DNA of 9,930 nucleotides from an uncultured bacterium (GTDB lineage Bacteria; Hydrogenedentota; Hydrogenedentia; Hydrogenedentales; SLHB01). The notes beneath the pieces were generated by a model. The model was given only the letters and a program-made list of their open reading frames with translations, was not told the origin of the DNA and did not search any database. A program made the translations under genes and the position numbers. The first letter of the stretch is position 1, and the number at the start of each line of letters is the position of its first letter. Positions 1 to 7,246 of this stretch are shown here, in pieces. The DNA is taken from contig CALEZK010000678.1 of assembly GCA_937928585.1 (NCBI GenBank), positions 1 through 9,930 on the forward strand. The letters run 5' to 3'.

Positions 1-2
1 AG

Positions 3-1247
3 CTTCCCGCAGGTGAGTCGTTATTGCAGTTCGAAGACGTCGCGCAACAGATCCGGCCGGAAACGGTCGGCCTGAAATCCACGTCGAACCCCGGAACCGT
101 GAGCATCCTCGAACAGAATTACGAGTACGATCTCATCAGCCCCAACAAGCTTCTCGAAAAGTATGTCGGCAAGACGGTGAAGCTTCAAAATTTTAACAGC
201 GAAATCACCTCCGGCGTGGTCGAGGCGGAACTGTTGAGCATGAACGAGGGACCCGTCTACAAAGTCGACAACGAGATCTTCCTCGGTTATCCGGGGAACG
301 TCGTTTTGCCGGAGATTCCCGAGAACTTAATTTCAAAGCCATCCCTGATCTGGACGCTGAACAATGCCGCGGGCGATCAAACGCTCGAAGTAACGTATCT
401 CACCAATGGGGTGTCGTGGTCGGCTGATTACGTCATCACCCTGGCGAAAGAAGAAACGTCGCTCGGCGTAGCGGGCTGGGTGACGATGAACAATCAGTCC
501 GGCGCGACGTTTACCAACGCGCAGCTCAAACTTGTTGCGGGCGAAGTAAACATCGCGCAACCCGAAGCAATGCCGACTCGGGAGATGGCGTACGCGAAGG
601 TCGCAATGGCGCCACCAATGCCACAGCAAGAAGCGTTCGCGGAGTACCACCTGTACACCATGCCGCGTCGCACGACAATCAAGCAGAACCAATCAAAACA
701 GCTCGCACTGTTGGCGGGCGAGAACGTGGCGTGCGGGAAAAAGTATGAGTACCGCGGTCAGGAATTCTTCTACAGCCAGCAAATGCCGCCCACGGGAGAA
801 GAGCACGTCGGCGTTTTTCTGGAATTCCGGAATGAAGAGAAGAATGGCCTTGGAATCCCGCTTCCCGCCGGCGTGATGCGCGTCTACCAGGAAGACTCCG
901 AGGGCATGCTTCAGTTTGCGGGAGAGGATCGCATCAAGCACACCCCGAAAGATGAGAACGTGCGTTTGCGCCTTGGCGAAGCGTTCGACATCATCGGCGA
1001 ACGCGTCCAGACTGATTTCAAAGTTATTGCGAATAACGTGCATGAATCCGCGTTCGAGATTACCCTGCGCAATCACAAAACGACGGACATCACCGTCGAT
1101 GTCGTCGAACCGATGCCCGGAGATTGGCGGGTACTGGAGAAGTCGCACGAGTTTGTGAAGAAAGATGCGCGTACCGCTATCTACAGTGTCGCAGTGCCGA
1201 AAGACGGCGAAGTGAAGGTAACCTATCGCGTGCAGGTGAAGTACTAA
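3..1247 (+). CDS. DUF4139 domain-containing protein, 5'-truncated by window edge
   Basis: The reading frame is open from the first complete codon (position 3) to TAA at 1245-1247, giving 414 visible residues. The codons before the TTG at 24 read LPAGESLLQFEDVA, which aligns with AAGEHLLRFEDVA inside the next gene. The true start therefore lies upstream of the window and the TTG is not a start. Family hallmarks include LEQNYEYDLISPNKLLEKYVG near the visible N-terminus, a WSADYV block, and the C-terminal stretch LPAGVMRVYQED...GEDRI.HTPKDE..RLRLG.AFD. These match the DUF4139 family of mostly exported beta-rich proteins with no established function. A Met/Pro/Ala-rich loop (around AKVAMAPPMPQQ) differs from the paralogue. 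The gene ends in QVKY and lacks the Pro-rich tail of its neighbour. The family call is secure; the function is unknown. Confidence 0.88.
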   Translation, partial: LPAGESLLQFEDVAQQIRPETVGLKSTSNPGTVSILEQNYEYDLISPNKLLEKYVGKTVKLQNFNSEITSGVVEAELLSMNEGPVYKVDNEIFLGYPGNVVLPEIPENLISKPSLIWTLNNAAGDQTLEVTYLTNGVSWSADYVITLAKEETSLGVAGWVTMNNQSGATFTNAQLKLVAGEVNIAQPEAMPTREMAYAKVAMAPPMPQQEAFAEYHLYTMPRRTTIKQNQSKQLALLAGENVACGKKYEYRGQEFFYSQQMPPTGEEHVGVFLEFRNEEKNGLGIPLPAGVMRVYQEDSEGMLQFAGEDRIKHTPKDENVRLRLGEAFDIIGERVQTDFKVIANNVHESAFEITLRNHKTTDITVDVVEPMPGDWRVLEKSHEFVKKDARTAIYSVAVPKDGEVKVTYRVQVKY

Positions 1248-1372
1248 GACGCATTCGATTCGCGGAAGCGAAAAGAGCGGCCGGAATGCAGCGTATCAAA
1301 CCGCAACTGAGGCACCTGATGATCAGCGACTTTCGAGACAAGGCAACGGAATCGAATAGGAAACCCCGGGAC

Positions 1373-2953
1373 ATGCGTATCGCTATTCCATTCCTGCGTT
1401 GCGGGATAAGGCTGCTGTTTATGGCCGTGGGGCTGGGGTGCATCGTTTCCGCGCATGCCGAGCTGCAGAATGTTCAAGTTGGCACTGGCCTGCGTATCCG
1501 AAACTTAGACACCGCGCCGGCATCTGGCGAAGGCGTCAGCACTCTGCGGGATCAAACCGATGTCGCCGTTACGGTGTACAACAACAATCTCGCGCTCGTG
1601 CGCGACACACGGCGCATGCCAATTGCGGCTGGCGAGCATTTGCTTCGTTTCGAAGACGTCGCCGCGCTGATTCGACCCGAGACGGTCAATTTCAGCGGGG
1701 GCGCCGGTGTTCAAGTGCTCGAACAAAACTACGAGTACGACCTCATTACACCGTCGAAGCTGTTGGAAAAGTACGTCGGCAAGACCCTGCGCATTCACGA
1801 CTTTAGTTCCAAGAGCAAGGCAGGCACCGTTGATGCAGAGCTCTTGAGTGTGAACGAGGGCCAAATCTATCGCGTCGACGGCGAAATCTTTATAGGTCGG
1901 CCGGGGCACGTGGTCTTGCCGACCTTGCCGGAAAATCTCGCCGCGCGTCCGTCTCTAATCTGGCAACTTGCGAGTGATCAGAATGTCGATAGCGCCGTGC
2001 AAGTAAGCTATCTGACCGGCGGCATGTCCTGGAGCGCCGACTATGTACTGACCCTTGCGAGCGACGAAAAGTCACTGGATATTGAGGGTTGGGTCACACT
2101 GAACAACCAATCCGGTGCAACCTACACGAATGCCCAACTAAAAGTCGTTGCAGGCGAAGTCAATACAGTGCGGGACGAAATGCTTAGTTTTGACGTGGCT
2201 GATGCGGTTGCGACCAACGGTCTCGCGGCAGGCGGGGTAGCCATGCGTCAGGAAGCATTTGGCGAGTATCACTTGTACACACTACCGCGCCGCACGACGA
2301 TAAAGGAAAACCAATCGAAGCAGGTCTCGCTATTGTCGGCATCCGGCGTTGGCGTAAGCAAGCAGTATGAGTACCGCGGCAACGAATCGTTTTACAGTCA
2401 ACGGATCTCCCCTATAACCGAAGATCGTATAGCAGCCTATCTGGTCTTTGACAACGAAACGGACAACAAGCTCGGCATCCCTTTGCCCGCAGGTGTCATG
2501 CGGGTGTATCAGGAAGATGCCTCCGGCATGTTGCAGTTCTCCGGCGAGGACCGGATTGAGCATACACCGAAGGACGAAGAAGTTCGGTTGCGGCTTGGAA
2601 ACGCGTTTGACATCGTCGGAGAACGCACGCAGACCGATTTTCGGATCCTCGCTGAAAACCTGTACGAATCGAGCTTTACTATCACCATTCGCAATCACAA
2701 AAAAACGGATATCGTCGTGGATGTAGTCGAACCCATGAGTGGCGACTGGCAAATTCTTAAAAAGTCCCTCGAATTCACGAAAAAAGATGCGCAAACCGCC
2801 GTGTTCACCGTGCCGGTGCCCGCGGATGGAGAGGCAGTGCTGACCTATCTTGTGCGCGTATCCCATGGCCAACCAATTGGCATACCGTTGCCCATTCGCG
2901 GGGGCATCGCTCCCGAAGCGCCGGTGGCTACTAGCCCGCCGCCGGCGGGCTAA
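1373..2953 (+). CDS. DUF4139 domain-containing protein with signal peptide (tandem paralogue)
   Basis: This complete paralogue of the upstream gene has 526 residues from ATG 1373. The first ~29 residues form a signal peptide: an Arg-containing start (MRIAIPFLRCGIR), a hydrophobic core (LLFMAVGLGCIVS) and an AHA cleavage site before ELQ. Export across the inner membrane is therefore likely. The mature protein starts with a ~30-residue linker, then the DUF4139 domain (TVYNNNLALVRD, VLEQNYEYDLITPSKLLEKY, WSADYV, IPLPAGVMRVYQED). By eye the last ~130 shared residues are roughly 70% identical to the first gene. It ends in a Pro/Ala-rich tail (PEAPVATSPPPAG) that the first copy lacks. Start choice: 1373 has only a weak AGGA 11 bases upstream. 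ATG 1319 has a better-placed GAGG but would put 18 extra residues before the signal peptide; 1286 is also in frame. It lies 125 bases after the first copy, so cotranscription is plausible. Confidence 0.9.
   Translation: MRIAIPFLRCGIRLLFMAVGLGCIVSAHAELQNVQVGTGLRIRNLDTAPASGEGVSTLRDQTDVAVTVYNNNLALVRDTRRMPIAAGEHLLRFEDVAALIRPETVNFSGGAGVQVLEQNYEYDLITPSKLLEKYVGKTLRIHDFSSKSKAGTVDAELLSVNEGQIYRVDGEIFIGRPGHVVLPTLPENLAARPSLIWQLASDQNVDSAVQVSYLTGGMSWSADYVLTLASDEKSLDIEGWVTLNNQSGATYTNAQLKVVAGEVNTVRDEMLSFDVADAVATNGLAAGGVAMRQEAFGEYHLYTLPRRTTIKENQSKQVSLLSASGVGVSKQYEYRGNESFYSQRISPITEDRIAAYLVFDNETDNKLGIPLPAGVMRVYQEDASGMLQFSGEDRIEHTPKDEEVRLRLGNAFDIVGERTQTDFRILAENLYESSFTITIRNHKKTDIVVDVVEPMSGDWQILKKSLEFTKKDAQTAVFTVPVPADGEAVLTYLVRVSHGQPIGIPLPIRGGIAPEAPVATSPPPAG
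2932..2952 (+). terminator. GC-rich perfect inverted repeat overlapping a stop codon; possible terminator
   Basis: The arms TAGCCCGCCG and CGGCGGGCTA flank one central C. As RNA this would fold as an 8-bp stem with a 5-base loop or longer. It covers the last codons (PPAG) and the first two bases of the TAA of the DUF4139 gene. No T-run follows (ATCCTTCG), so a classical intrinsic terminator is not established. It could instead stabilise the mRNA 3' end or stop transcription inefficiently before the aminotransferase promoter. Confidence 0.4.
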
Positions 2954-3037
2954 TCCTTCGAACGGTCGATAAACGGCCAGTCGTCCCCAATTCCCTATTT
3001 CATTCGAATCTCCTTGCGATTCGCCGGCGCCTATTCA

Positions 3038-3066
3038 TTGCAATTTCGATCCAGCAACCGTACACT
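3038..3066 (+). promoter_or_regulatory. Candidate sigma70-type promoter for the aminotransferase gene
   Basis: TTGCAA (3038-3043) and TACACT (3061-3066) are separated by exactly 17 bases, each matching 4 of 6 consensus positions. This would place a transcription start near 3073 and leave a ~110-base leader before ATG 3184. The rest of the gap 2954-3183 shows a small palindrome (ACCGG/CCGGT, around 3090) and nothing else I can name. This is motif matching only, and promoter consensus in this lineage is uncertain. Confidence 0.35.
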
Positions 3067-3183
3067 ATTTCACTTGTTCCTTCGGGCACCGGGCCGGTAT
3101 GCATAGTGGCGCGTCTGATATTGAAATCAGCCGTCGTGCAGCCAAATTCGGGACCCTTTCCCAAACGCAGAATAGGAAGAGTG

Positions 3184-4485
3184 ATGCGCCGCAATATCGT
3201 TCACATGGGTGCGGGAAGCCTTAGCTACGAGATACGCGAAATCGTCCTCGTCGCGCGGCAGGTCCGCGAGATGGGCCAGGAAATCACCTGGGAAAACATA
3301 GGCGACCCTGTACAGAAGGGCGAAGCCGTCCCGGAGTGGATTCGCGACATCGTGCGCGGCCTGATCGACAATCCCGTGTCTTGGGCGTATTGCGACACCG
3401 CCGGCGTGCCGGAGACCCGCGAATTCCTGGCCGCGAACGTAAATAAGCGTCCGGGAGGCGTGAAGATAACGCCCGACGACATTCTTTTCTTCAATGGCCT
3501 CGGCGATGCGGTAGCGAAGGTATATGGATTTCTCCGGCGCGAAGCGCGCATTCTCGGTCCCTCGCCTGCGTACAGCACGCACTCATCCGCTGAGGCGGCG
3601 CACTCGGGGTATAACCACGTCACCTACAATCTCGATCCGTACAACGGTTGGCAGCCGGACGTCGAAGATATCCGCAATAAAGTGAAGTACAACGATTCCA
3701 TCGCGGGTATCCTGCTCTTGACGCCCGACAACCCCACCGGTGCGGTATATCCGCGCGCGGTATTGGAAGAGATCGCGCAAATCGCCCGGGAAAACAAGAT
3801 CTTCCTTATCACGGACGAAATCTACGCGCACATCGTGTACAACGGTAATGAGCGCTGTCACCTGAGCGAATGGATCGGCGACGTGCCCGGCCTCGCCATG
3901 CGCGGCATCAGCAAGGAATACCCGTGGCCCGGCTCGCGCTGCGGCTGGCTGGAAGTGTTGAACCGCGACAAGGATGAGAACTTCGCAACGTACGTCAACA
4001 GCCTTCTCGCGGCGAAACGGCTCGAGGTCTCTTCGACAACGCTACCGCAAATGTCGATTCCGCTCGTCATGGGCGATGAACGATACAAAGGCCATCTCGA
4101 TCGCCGCGAAGCCATGTACGAACAGCGCGCGGATGAGGCCGTAAAGGCTTTTGAAGGGCTTGATTCGGTCATCGCCAATAAGCCGGGCGGCGCGTTTTAC
4201 TTCACCTTGATGTTCAAGCCAGGCGTGTTGAACGATAAACAAACGCTCAAAATCGACAATGTAAGAATAAAAGAAAAAATAGAGCAACTCGTCAAGAACG
4301 TCGCGCCGGACAAGCGCTTTGTTTACTACCTGATGGGCGCGACCGGAATCGTGGTAGTGCCCCTGAGCGGTTTCCAATGCACACACGACGGCTTCCGCAT
4401 GACGCTGCTGGAGACCGATCCCGCGAAGCGCCAGTGGATATTCAAAACACTGCGCGAATCCATCGAGGCCTATATCGCTTCTTAG
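3184..4485 (+). CDS. PLP-dependent aminotransferase, class I/II (fold type I)
   Basis: This 433-residue cytoplasmic enzyme should transfer an amino group between an amino acid and a 2-oxo acid using pyridoxal phosphate. The fold-type-I landmarks are in order. DNPTG gives Asn183. TDEIYAH gives Asp211, which pairs with the pyridine nitrogen, and Tyr214. SKEYPWPGSRCGW gives Lys244, the likely Schiff-base lysine, and Arg252, the phosphate contact. The C-terminal GFRMTLLE gives Arg405, at the place of the substrate-carboxylate arginine. Length fits the aspartate-aminotransferase superfamily. ATG 3184 is chosen because AGGA (3174-3177) sits 6 bases upstream and MRRNIVHMGAGSLSYEIREIV is a typical start for this subgroup. 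A GTG at 3106 is in frame but adds 26 unremarkable residues. The insertion EYPWPG after the lysine is longer than in textbook AspAT. Substrate cannot be assigned from sequence alone. Confidence 0.9.
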   Translation: MRRNIVHMGAGSLSYEIREIVLVARQVREMGQEITWENIGDPVQKGEAVPEWIRDIVRGLIDNPVSWAYCDTAGVPETREFLAANVNKRPGGVKITPDDILFFNGLGDAVAKVYGFLRREARILGPSPAYSTHSSAEAAHSGYNHVTYNLDPYNGWQPDVEDIRNKVKYNDSIAGILLLTPDNPTGAVYPRAVLEEIAQIARENKIFLITDEIYAHIVYNGNERCHLSEWIGDVPGLAMRGISKEYPWPGSRCGWLEVLNRDKDENFATYVNSLLAAKRLEVSSTTLPQMSIPLVMGDERYKGHLDRREAMYEQRADEAVKAFEGLDSVIANKPGGAFYFTLMFKPGVLNDKQTLKIDNVRIKEKIEQLVKNVAPDKRFVYYLMGATGIVVVPLSGFQCTHDGFRMTLLETDPAKRQWIFKTLRESIEAYIAS

Positions 4486-4522
4486 AGAATCTAAAAGGCT
4501 CTATAGATTTGTGTTGGCCCTT

Positions 4523-4585
4523 GTGGTGCAGGCGTCCTCGCCTGCTGAAGAATTAGAACGTATGCAGCCGAGACGGCTGTACCAC
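4523..4585. repeat. Compact double-hairpin palindromic repeat (REP/MITE-like)
   Basis: The outer ends are an imperfect inverted repeat: GTGGTGCAGGCG (4523-4534) against CGGCTGTACCAC (4574-4585), 10 of 12 positions complementary. Each end also folds on itself. Hairpin 1 is GCAGGCG-TCCT-CGCCTGC (4528-4545, perfect 7-bp stem). Hairpin 2 is CAGCCG-AGA-CGGCTG (4565-4579, perfect 6-bp stem). The 18 bases between them are AT-richer. This two-hairpin, inverted-end layout is typical of dispersed extragenic palindromic elements (BIME-like or miniature mobile). It lies between the aminotransferase stop and the symporter. I recall similar GCAGGCG/CGCCTGC strings as dispersed repeats in planctomycete-like genomes, but cannot test that here. 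Confidence 0.6.
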
Positions 4586-4591
4586 GAATGA

Positions 4592-4720
4592 TCAATCAGT
4601 TCTCGTAAGAGCCTCTTCGTACCGTGCAGCGCCTCCGTCCCAGATAGCTCCAAACTTGCCATCCCCGTTGTTATCCCATAGGGTGTACCCAATCACTCTG
4701 TAAGCGGCAAGTGGAGAAGG
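4592..4720 (-). pseudogene. C-terminal remnant of a minus-strand gene (DxNGDG calcium-loop type)
   Basis: Reading the minus strand from 4720 down to a TGA at 4594-4592 gives 42 codons. They start PSPLAAYRVIGY, pass through LWDNNGDGKFGAIWDGG, and end in AARYEEALTRTD before the stop. DNNGDGKF is a DxNxDG calcium-loop motif common in exported proteins, and the flow reads like the true C-terminus of a protein. The frame is closed upstream by a TGA at 4723-4721, inside the symporter start region. There is no ATG; a GTG at 4696 would give 34 residues but has no Shine-Dalgarno sequence. The simplest reading is that an older gene lost all but its last ~40 codons. The double-hairpin repeat begins 6 bases beyond its stop. 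It is probably not expressed. A chance open frame remains possible. Confidence 0.4.
4713..4720 (+). promoter_or_regulatory. Shine-Dalgarno sequence deciding the symporter start
   Basis: GGAGAAGG lies just before ATG 4723, with 6 bases between GGAG and the ATG. It favours ATG 4723 over the in-frame GTG 4711, which would place this motif inside the coding region and has no such site of its own. Confidence 0.65.
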
Positions 4721-4722
4721 TC

Positions 4723-6423
4723 ATGTTGGGCATTCACCTTTGGGACTGGGTTGCGCTAATCGTATACCTGGTGGGTATCACGGGGATCGGTGTCTGGACG
4801 GTGCTGCGCATCAAGGACACCTCAGACTTCTTCATGGGCGGCCGCAAGTTTAACAAGCCGTTCATGGTGTTTTTTGCGTTCGGTGCCGGCACCAGCGGCA
4901 ACGACGCCGTCGGGGTATCCGCGAAAACTTACACAAACGGCATGTCCGGCATTTGGTGGCAGTGGCTGTGGCTCTTTGCCACGCCATTCTACTGGCTCAT
5001 TGCCCCCGTCTTCCGGCGTTGCCGAGCGCTTACCACAGGTGACTTTTTTGAGCACCGGTATGACGGCAGCATGGCCGCGCTCTACTCCCTCGTCGGCGTT
5101 GCGATGCTCACAGTCAACATGGGCATCCTCCTGCTCGGAGCAGGCAGAACGATTGAAGCTGTCAGCGGCGGCGCGATCGATGACAAAGTCGCCGTTGTCG
5201 TCATGACCGTGCTATTCGTCGTCTATGGAATCGCAGGCGGACTTGCGGCCGCAATTATCACCGATTTCATCCAAGGTATTCTGACCGTCATTCTCTCCTT
5301 CATGCTCCTGCCGTTCGCGCTGAACGCAGTCGGCGGAATGACCGGCCTGCGGGAAAAAATCGCCGACCCCGACATGTTCACCATTGTCGCGCCCGGCGAA
5401 ATCAACGCATTCCACATCTTCATTTTTGGTCTCAACGCACTCATAGGCATCGTGACCCAACCGCACATCATGGGCGTGTGTGCAGCAGGACGTGACGAAA
5501 TGGATGGCCGCGTCGGCTTCGCGGGAGGTAACCTCCTGAAACGGGTATGCACCGTCCCCTGGATGCTCATCGGACTGTGCGGCGTTGTCATGTATCCGAA
5601 CCTCACCACGCAAACCGAAATCGACGGCATTTTCGGTCACGTCGCAAGCGACCTACTCCCCGGCGTCATGCATGGCCTTATCGGCCTGTTTCTCGCCGCG
5701 TTGCTCGCATCCATCATGTCCTCGTGCGATGCCTTCATGGTTTCCTCTTCCGGCCTGTTCACGCAGAACTTTTACCGCCGCTACTTGGCGCGTACGCGTG
5801 ATGAAAAACACTATGTGCTGGTCGGACGCATTGCCTCCGGTGTCATTGTCATCGTGAGCATTTCGTTCGCGCTCATGTTCTCCAACGTACCCAAAGCCCT
5901 GGTTATTTTCTTCCAGATTCAGGCCATGATGGGCGCGGCGTTCTGGCTCGGACTATTTTGGCGCCGCACAACGGTCATCGGCGCCTGGGCGGGAACGCTC
6001 GCCGCATTCGCCGTATGGTTCATCGTCACGCGCGACACATTCCACGGCTGGGCTGCGTTGAACCTTCCCGAATTCATGCTGTGGAGCGGCAAGTTCCGCG
6101 AATCATGGCAAATGGTCTCGTACCTGGTGGCCGGGTTTGGGATTACAATTCTGGTGAGCCTTTTCACGCCGCGCGTGAATAAAGAAAAACTGGACAAGTT
6201 CTACAACTGCCTCCGCACGCCAATTCAACCGAACGAGCCGCACCTTGCACCCTTTACACTCCCGCCAGGCGTTGAGCCTCCGCCCGCGCGCAAACTCATC
6301 AATCATCCGGATATTGAGATCCCGATGCCTACGACAGTTGGCATGGCCGGATTCTTTGGAATCTGGATCATCGTCGGACTAATGATTGCTTTTGTGTTCT
6401 GGCTGGCGGGACTGGGAGCGTAG
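4723..6423 (+). CDS. Sodium:solute symporter, SSS family (TC 2.A.21)
   Basis: This 566-residue polytopic inner-membrane protein is predicted to drive solute uptake with the Na+ gradient. TM1 is at about residues 9-28, followed by the SSS signature region SDFFMGGRKFNKPFMVFFAFG and then NDAVGVSAKTY and GIWWQWLWLFATPFYW. The segment LLASIMSSCDAFMVSSSG (327-344) matches the TM8 region that carries the Na2-site Ser/Thr residues in PutP and vSGLT, with S333, S334 and D336 in the expected pattern. At least a dozen further hydrophobic segments follow. A cytoplasmic-looking Pro-rich linker (~500-535) precedes a last TM (~540-563). Length is normal for SSS. Neighbours give no firm substrate; carboxylates, sugars and amino acids are all used in this family. 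It lies 237 bases from the aminotransferase across a repeat, so it is probably a separate transcript. Confidence 0.92.
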   Translation: MLGIHLWDWVALIVYLVGITGIGVWTVLRIKDTSDFFMGGRKFNKPFMVFFAFGAGTSGNDAVGVSAKTYTNGMSGIWWQWLWLFATPFYWLIAPVFRRCRALTTGDFFEHRYDGSMAALYSLVGVAMLTVNMGILLLGAGRTIEAVSGGAIDDKVAVVVMTVLFVVYGIAGGLAAAIITDFIQGILTVILSFMLLPFALNAVGGMTGLREKIADPDMFTIVAPGEINAFHIFIFGLNALIGIVTQPHIMGVCAAGRDEMDGRVGFAGGNLLKRVCTVPWMLIGLCGVVMYPNLTTQTEIDGIFGHVASDLLPGVMHGLIGLFLAALLASIMSSCDAFMVSSSGLFTQNFYRRYLARTRDEKHYVLVGRIASGVIVIVSISFALMFSNVPKALVIFFQIQAMMGAAFWLGLFWRRTTVIGAWAGTLAAFAVWFIVTRDTFHGWAALNLPEFMLWSGKFRESWQMVSYLVAGFGITILVSLFTPRVNKEKLDKFYNCLRTPIQPNEPHLAPFTLPPGVEPPPARKLINHPDIEIPMPTTVGMAGFFGIWIIVGLMIAFVFWLAGLGA

Positions 6424-6431
6424 TAACTCGG

Positions 6432-6515
6432 CCTTCGTTCTCGGCGTCTTGACGACAACGAAAGGTAGGTCAGTCAAAACAAGGGGTAGCTATCACGGGG
6501 TCAAGTTTCGTTGTC
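6432..6515. repeat. Alternative/circularly permuted inverted repeats in a convergent gap
   Basis: GACAACGAAA (6454-6463) is perfectly complementary to TTTCGTTGTC (6506-6515). Immediately before each lie CTTGAC (6448-6453) and GTCAAG (6500-6505), also complementary, so the two 16-base blocks are circular permutations of one another in inverted orientation. The same AACGAAAGG (6457-6465) can also pair backward with CCTTCGTT (6432-6439, one bulge), with CGTC-TT-GACG (6445-6454) inside. One strand segment therefore has two mutually exclusive partners. The block lies just after the symporter stop and beyond the minus-strand gene's stop, where bidirectional termination is expected, but there is no T-run. 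Nothing else in 6424-6634 is convincing. Confidence 0.4.
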
Positions 6516-6634
6516 CACCGTGCGGCAAAGGACCAAGCCAACTTCGTCAGCACAGAAATCCTCTTGGAAACGCCGACATTGCTTACAAGATATATTCGCC
6601 AACATCGGGATGGCGGATCAGTGCCAGAAGCCGA

Positions 6635-7246
6635 TTATGGCGACGCGGGATTTATCGTAAAGCCCGAATTACTTTCGTCTGCAACGGCAGGATTACTCAC
6701 AGATTTGACCTTGACGGTGAATCCCGAGCCTGTTGGCAGAGTAGTCTTCAATTTAACATTCTGTTTGCTGTCGTTTGGCGTTGTCTTCTTGAGCGTTTTT
6801 ACTTTTTGGCCATTTTGCCACAACTCGATTGACACGTCGGTCCCTACGTCACCCTTTGACGTCCAAGTCACCTTTGCCTTCGTGCCGAGCGTCCAGGTCT
6901 CTCCGCCGTTTGGTTTCTTTACTGTAACCGATGCCTCTGGGGGAGGATAACTTGAGTCATCGCCCGGGAACGTCAATGCGTTTATCTCGTCTATGTTGCT
7001 CGTATTGTCACCATCGGAGTCATCGTTCTCGATGGCCGTGAAACTGTTGCTGGCGCTCTTAAAGTCCGCCCCGTAAGAATTTCGCGCAGGAACAATCGTA
7101 TGGCACAAGGTGCAACTGTCCAAAGCCGTATTGTTAATGCTGGGGTATTTTGCGATGGCGTCGTCGAGGTATTCCTCCTTGGCCATGGCTGAAGGTAGCG
7201 TAACGAAACACACGATCAGGATTATACGAAGGCGCAGGCTTTCCAT
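6635..7246 (-). CDS. Secreted protein with CxxCH haem motif, EF-hand-like loop and Kre9/KNH-type domain
   Basis: This 203-residue protein starts with a signal peptide (MESLRLRIILIVCFVTLPSAMA, cleavage likely after Ala22), so it acts in the periplasm or beyond. C45-TL-C48-H49 is a c-type haem attachment motif (SCTLCHTIVPARNSYG). D76-S-D78-G-D80 with E87 at the twelfth position is an EF-hand or thrombospondin-type-3-like calcium loop. Residues ~107-198 (VKKPNGGETWTLGTKAKVTW ... SGFTI) match the pattern of the Kre9/KNH N-terminal-like beta-sandwich family found in bacterial surface proteins. A single haem motif without the rest of a cytochrome c fold makes electron transfer unproven. Start ATG 7246-7244 is fixed by GGAGAGGG just upstream and by the signal peptide. 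It converges on the symporter and diverges from the NfeD gene. Confidence 0.8.
   Translation of the reverse strand: MESLRLRIILIVCFVTLPSAMAKEEYLDDAIAKYPSINNTALDSCTLCHTIVPARNSYGADFKSASNSFTAIENDDSDGDNTSNIDEINALTFPGDDSSYPPPEASVTVKKPNGGETWTLGTKAKVTWTSKGDVGTDVSIELWQNGQKVKTLKKTTPNDSKQNVKLKTTLPTGSGFTVKVKSVSNPAVADESNSGFTINPASP

Noticed and set aside
1253..1357. 9-base inverted repeat ATTCGATTC/GAATCGAAT bracketing the gap between the DUF4139 genes
   Set aside because: The arms are 87 bases apart, do not extend, and have no partner structure; chance is a sufficient explanation.
2330..2872. Minus-strand open frame of 180 codons inside the second DUF4139 gene (similar frames at 333-692 and 693-1148)
   Set aside because: These are antisense shadows. 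The matching frames recur in both paralogues only because the sense codons are conserved.
4488..4509. AATCTA/TAGATT inverted repeat just after the aminotransferase stop
   Set aside because: A 6-bp AT-only stem with a 10-base loop and no real T-run is too weak to call a terminator.
4523..4585. CRISPR or tRNA-like reading of the hairpins
   Set aside because: There are only two different short palindromes with no spacer series, and no cloverleaf or TPsiC-type sequence.
4656..4684. TTGCCA-N17-TAGGGT as symporter promoter
   Set aside because: The -10 match is only 3 of 6, and the segment lies inside the putative minus-strand coding remnant, so the sequence is better explained by former coding.
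6501..6605. Minus-strand 34-residue Cys-containing ORF (MLANISCKQCRRF..., four Cys) downstream of the haem-motif gene
   Set aside because: No Shine-Dalgarno sequence, no known family, and it overlaps the inverted-repeat block. The CxxC spacing alone is not enough.
6386..6950. Overlapping plus-strand open frames of 148 and 128 codons
   Set aside because: They are antisense to the secreted haem-motif gene, start inside the symporter end or at TTG, and have no recognisable content.
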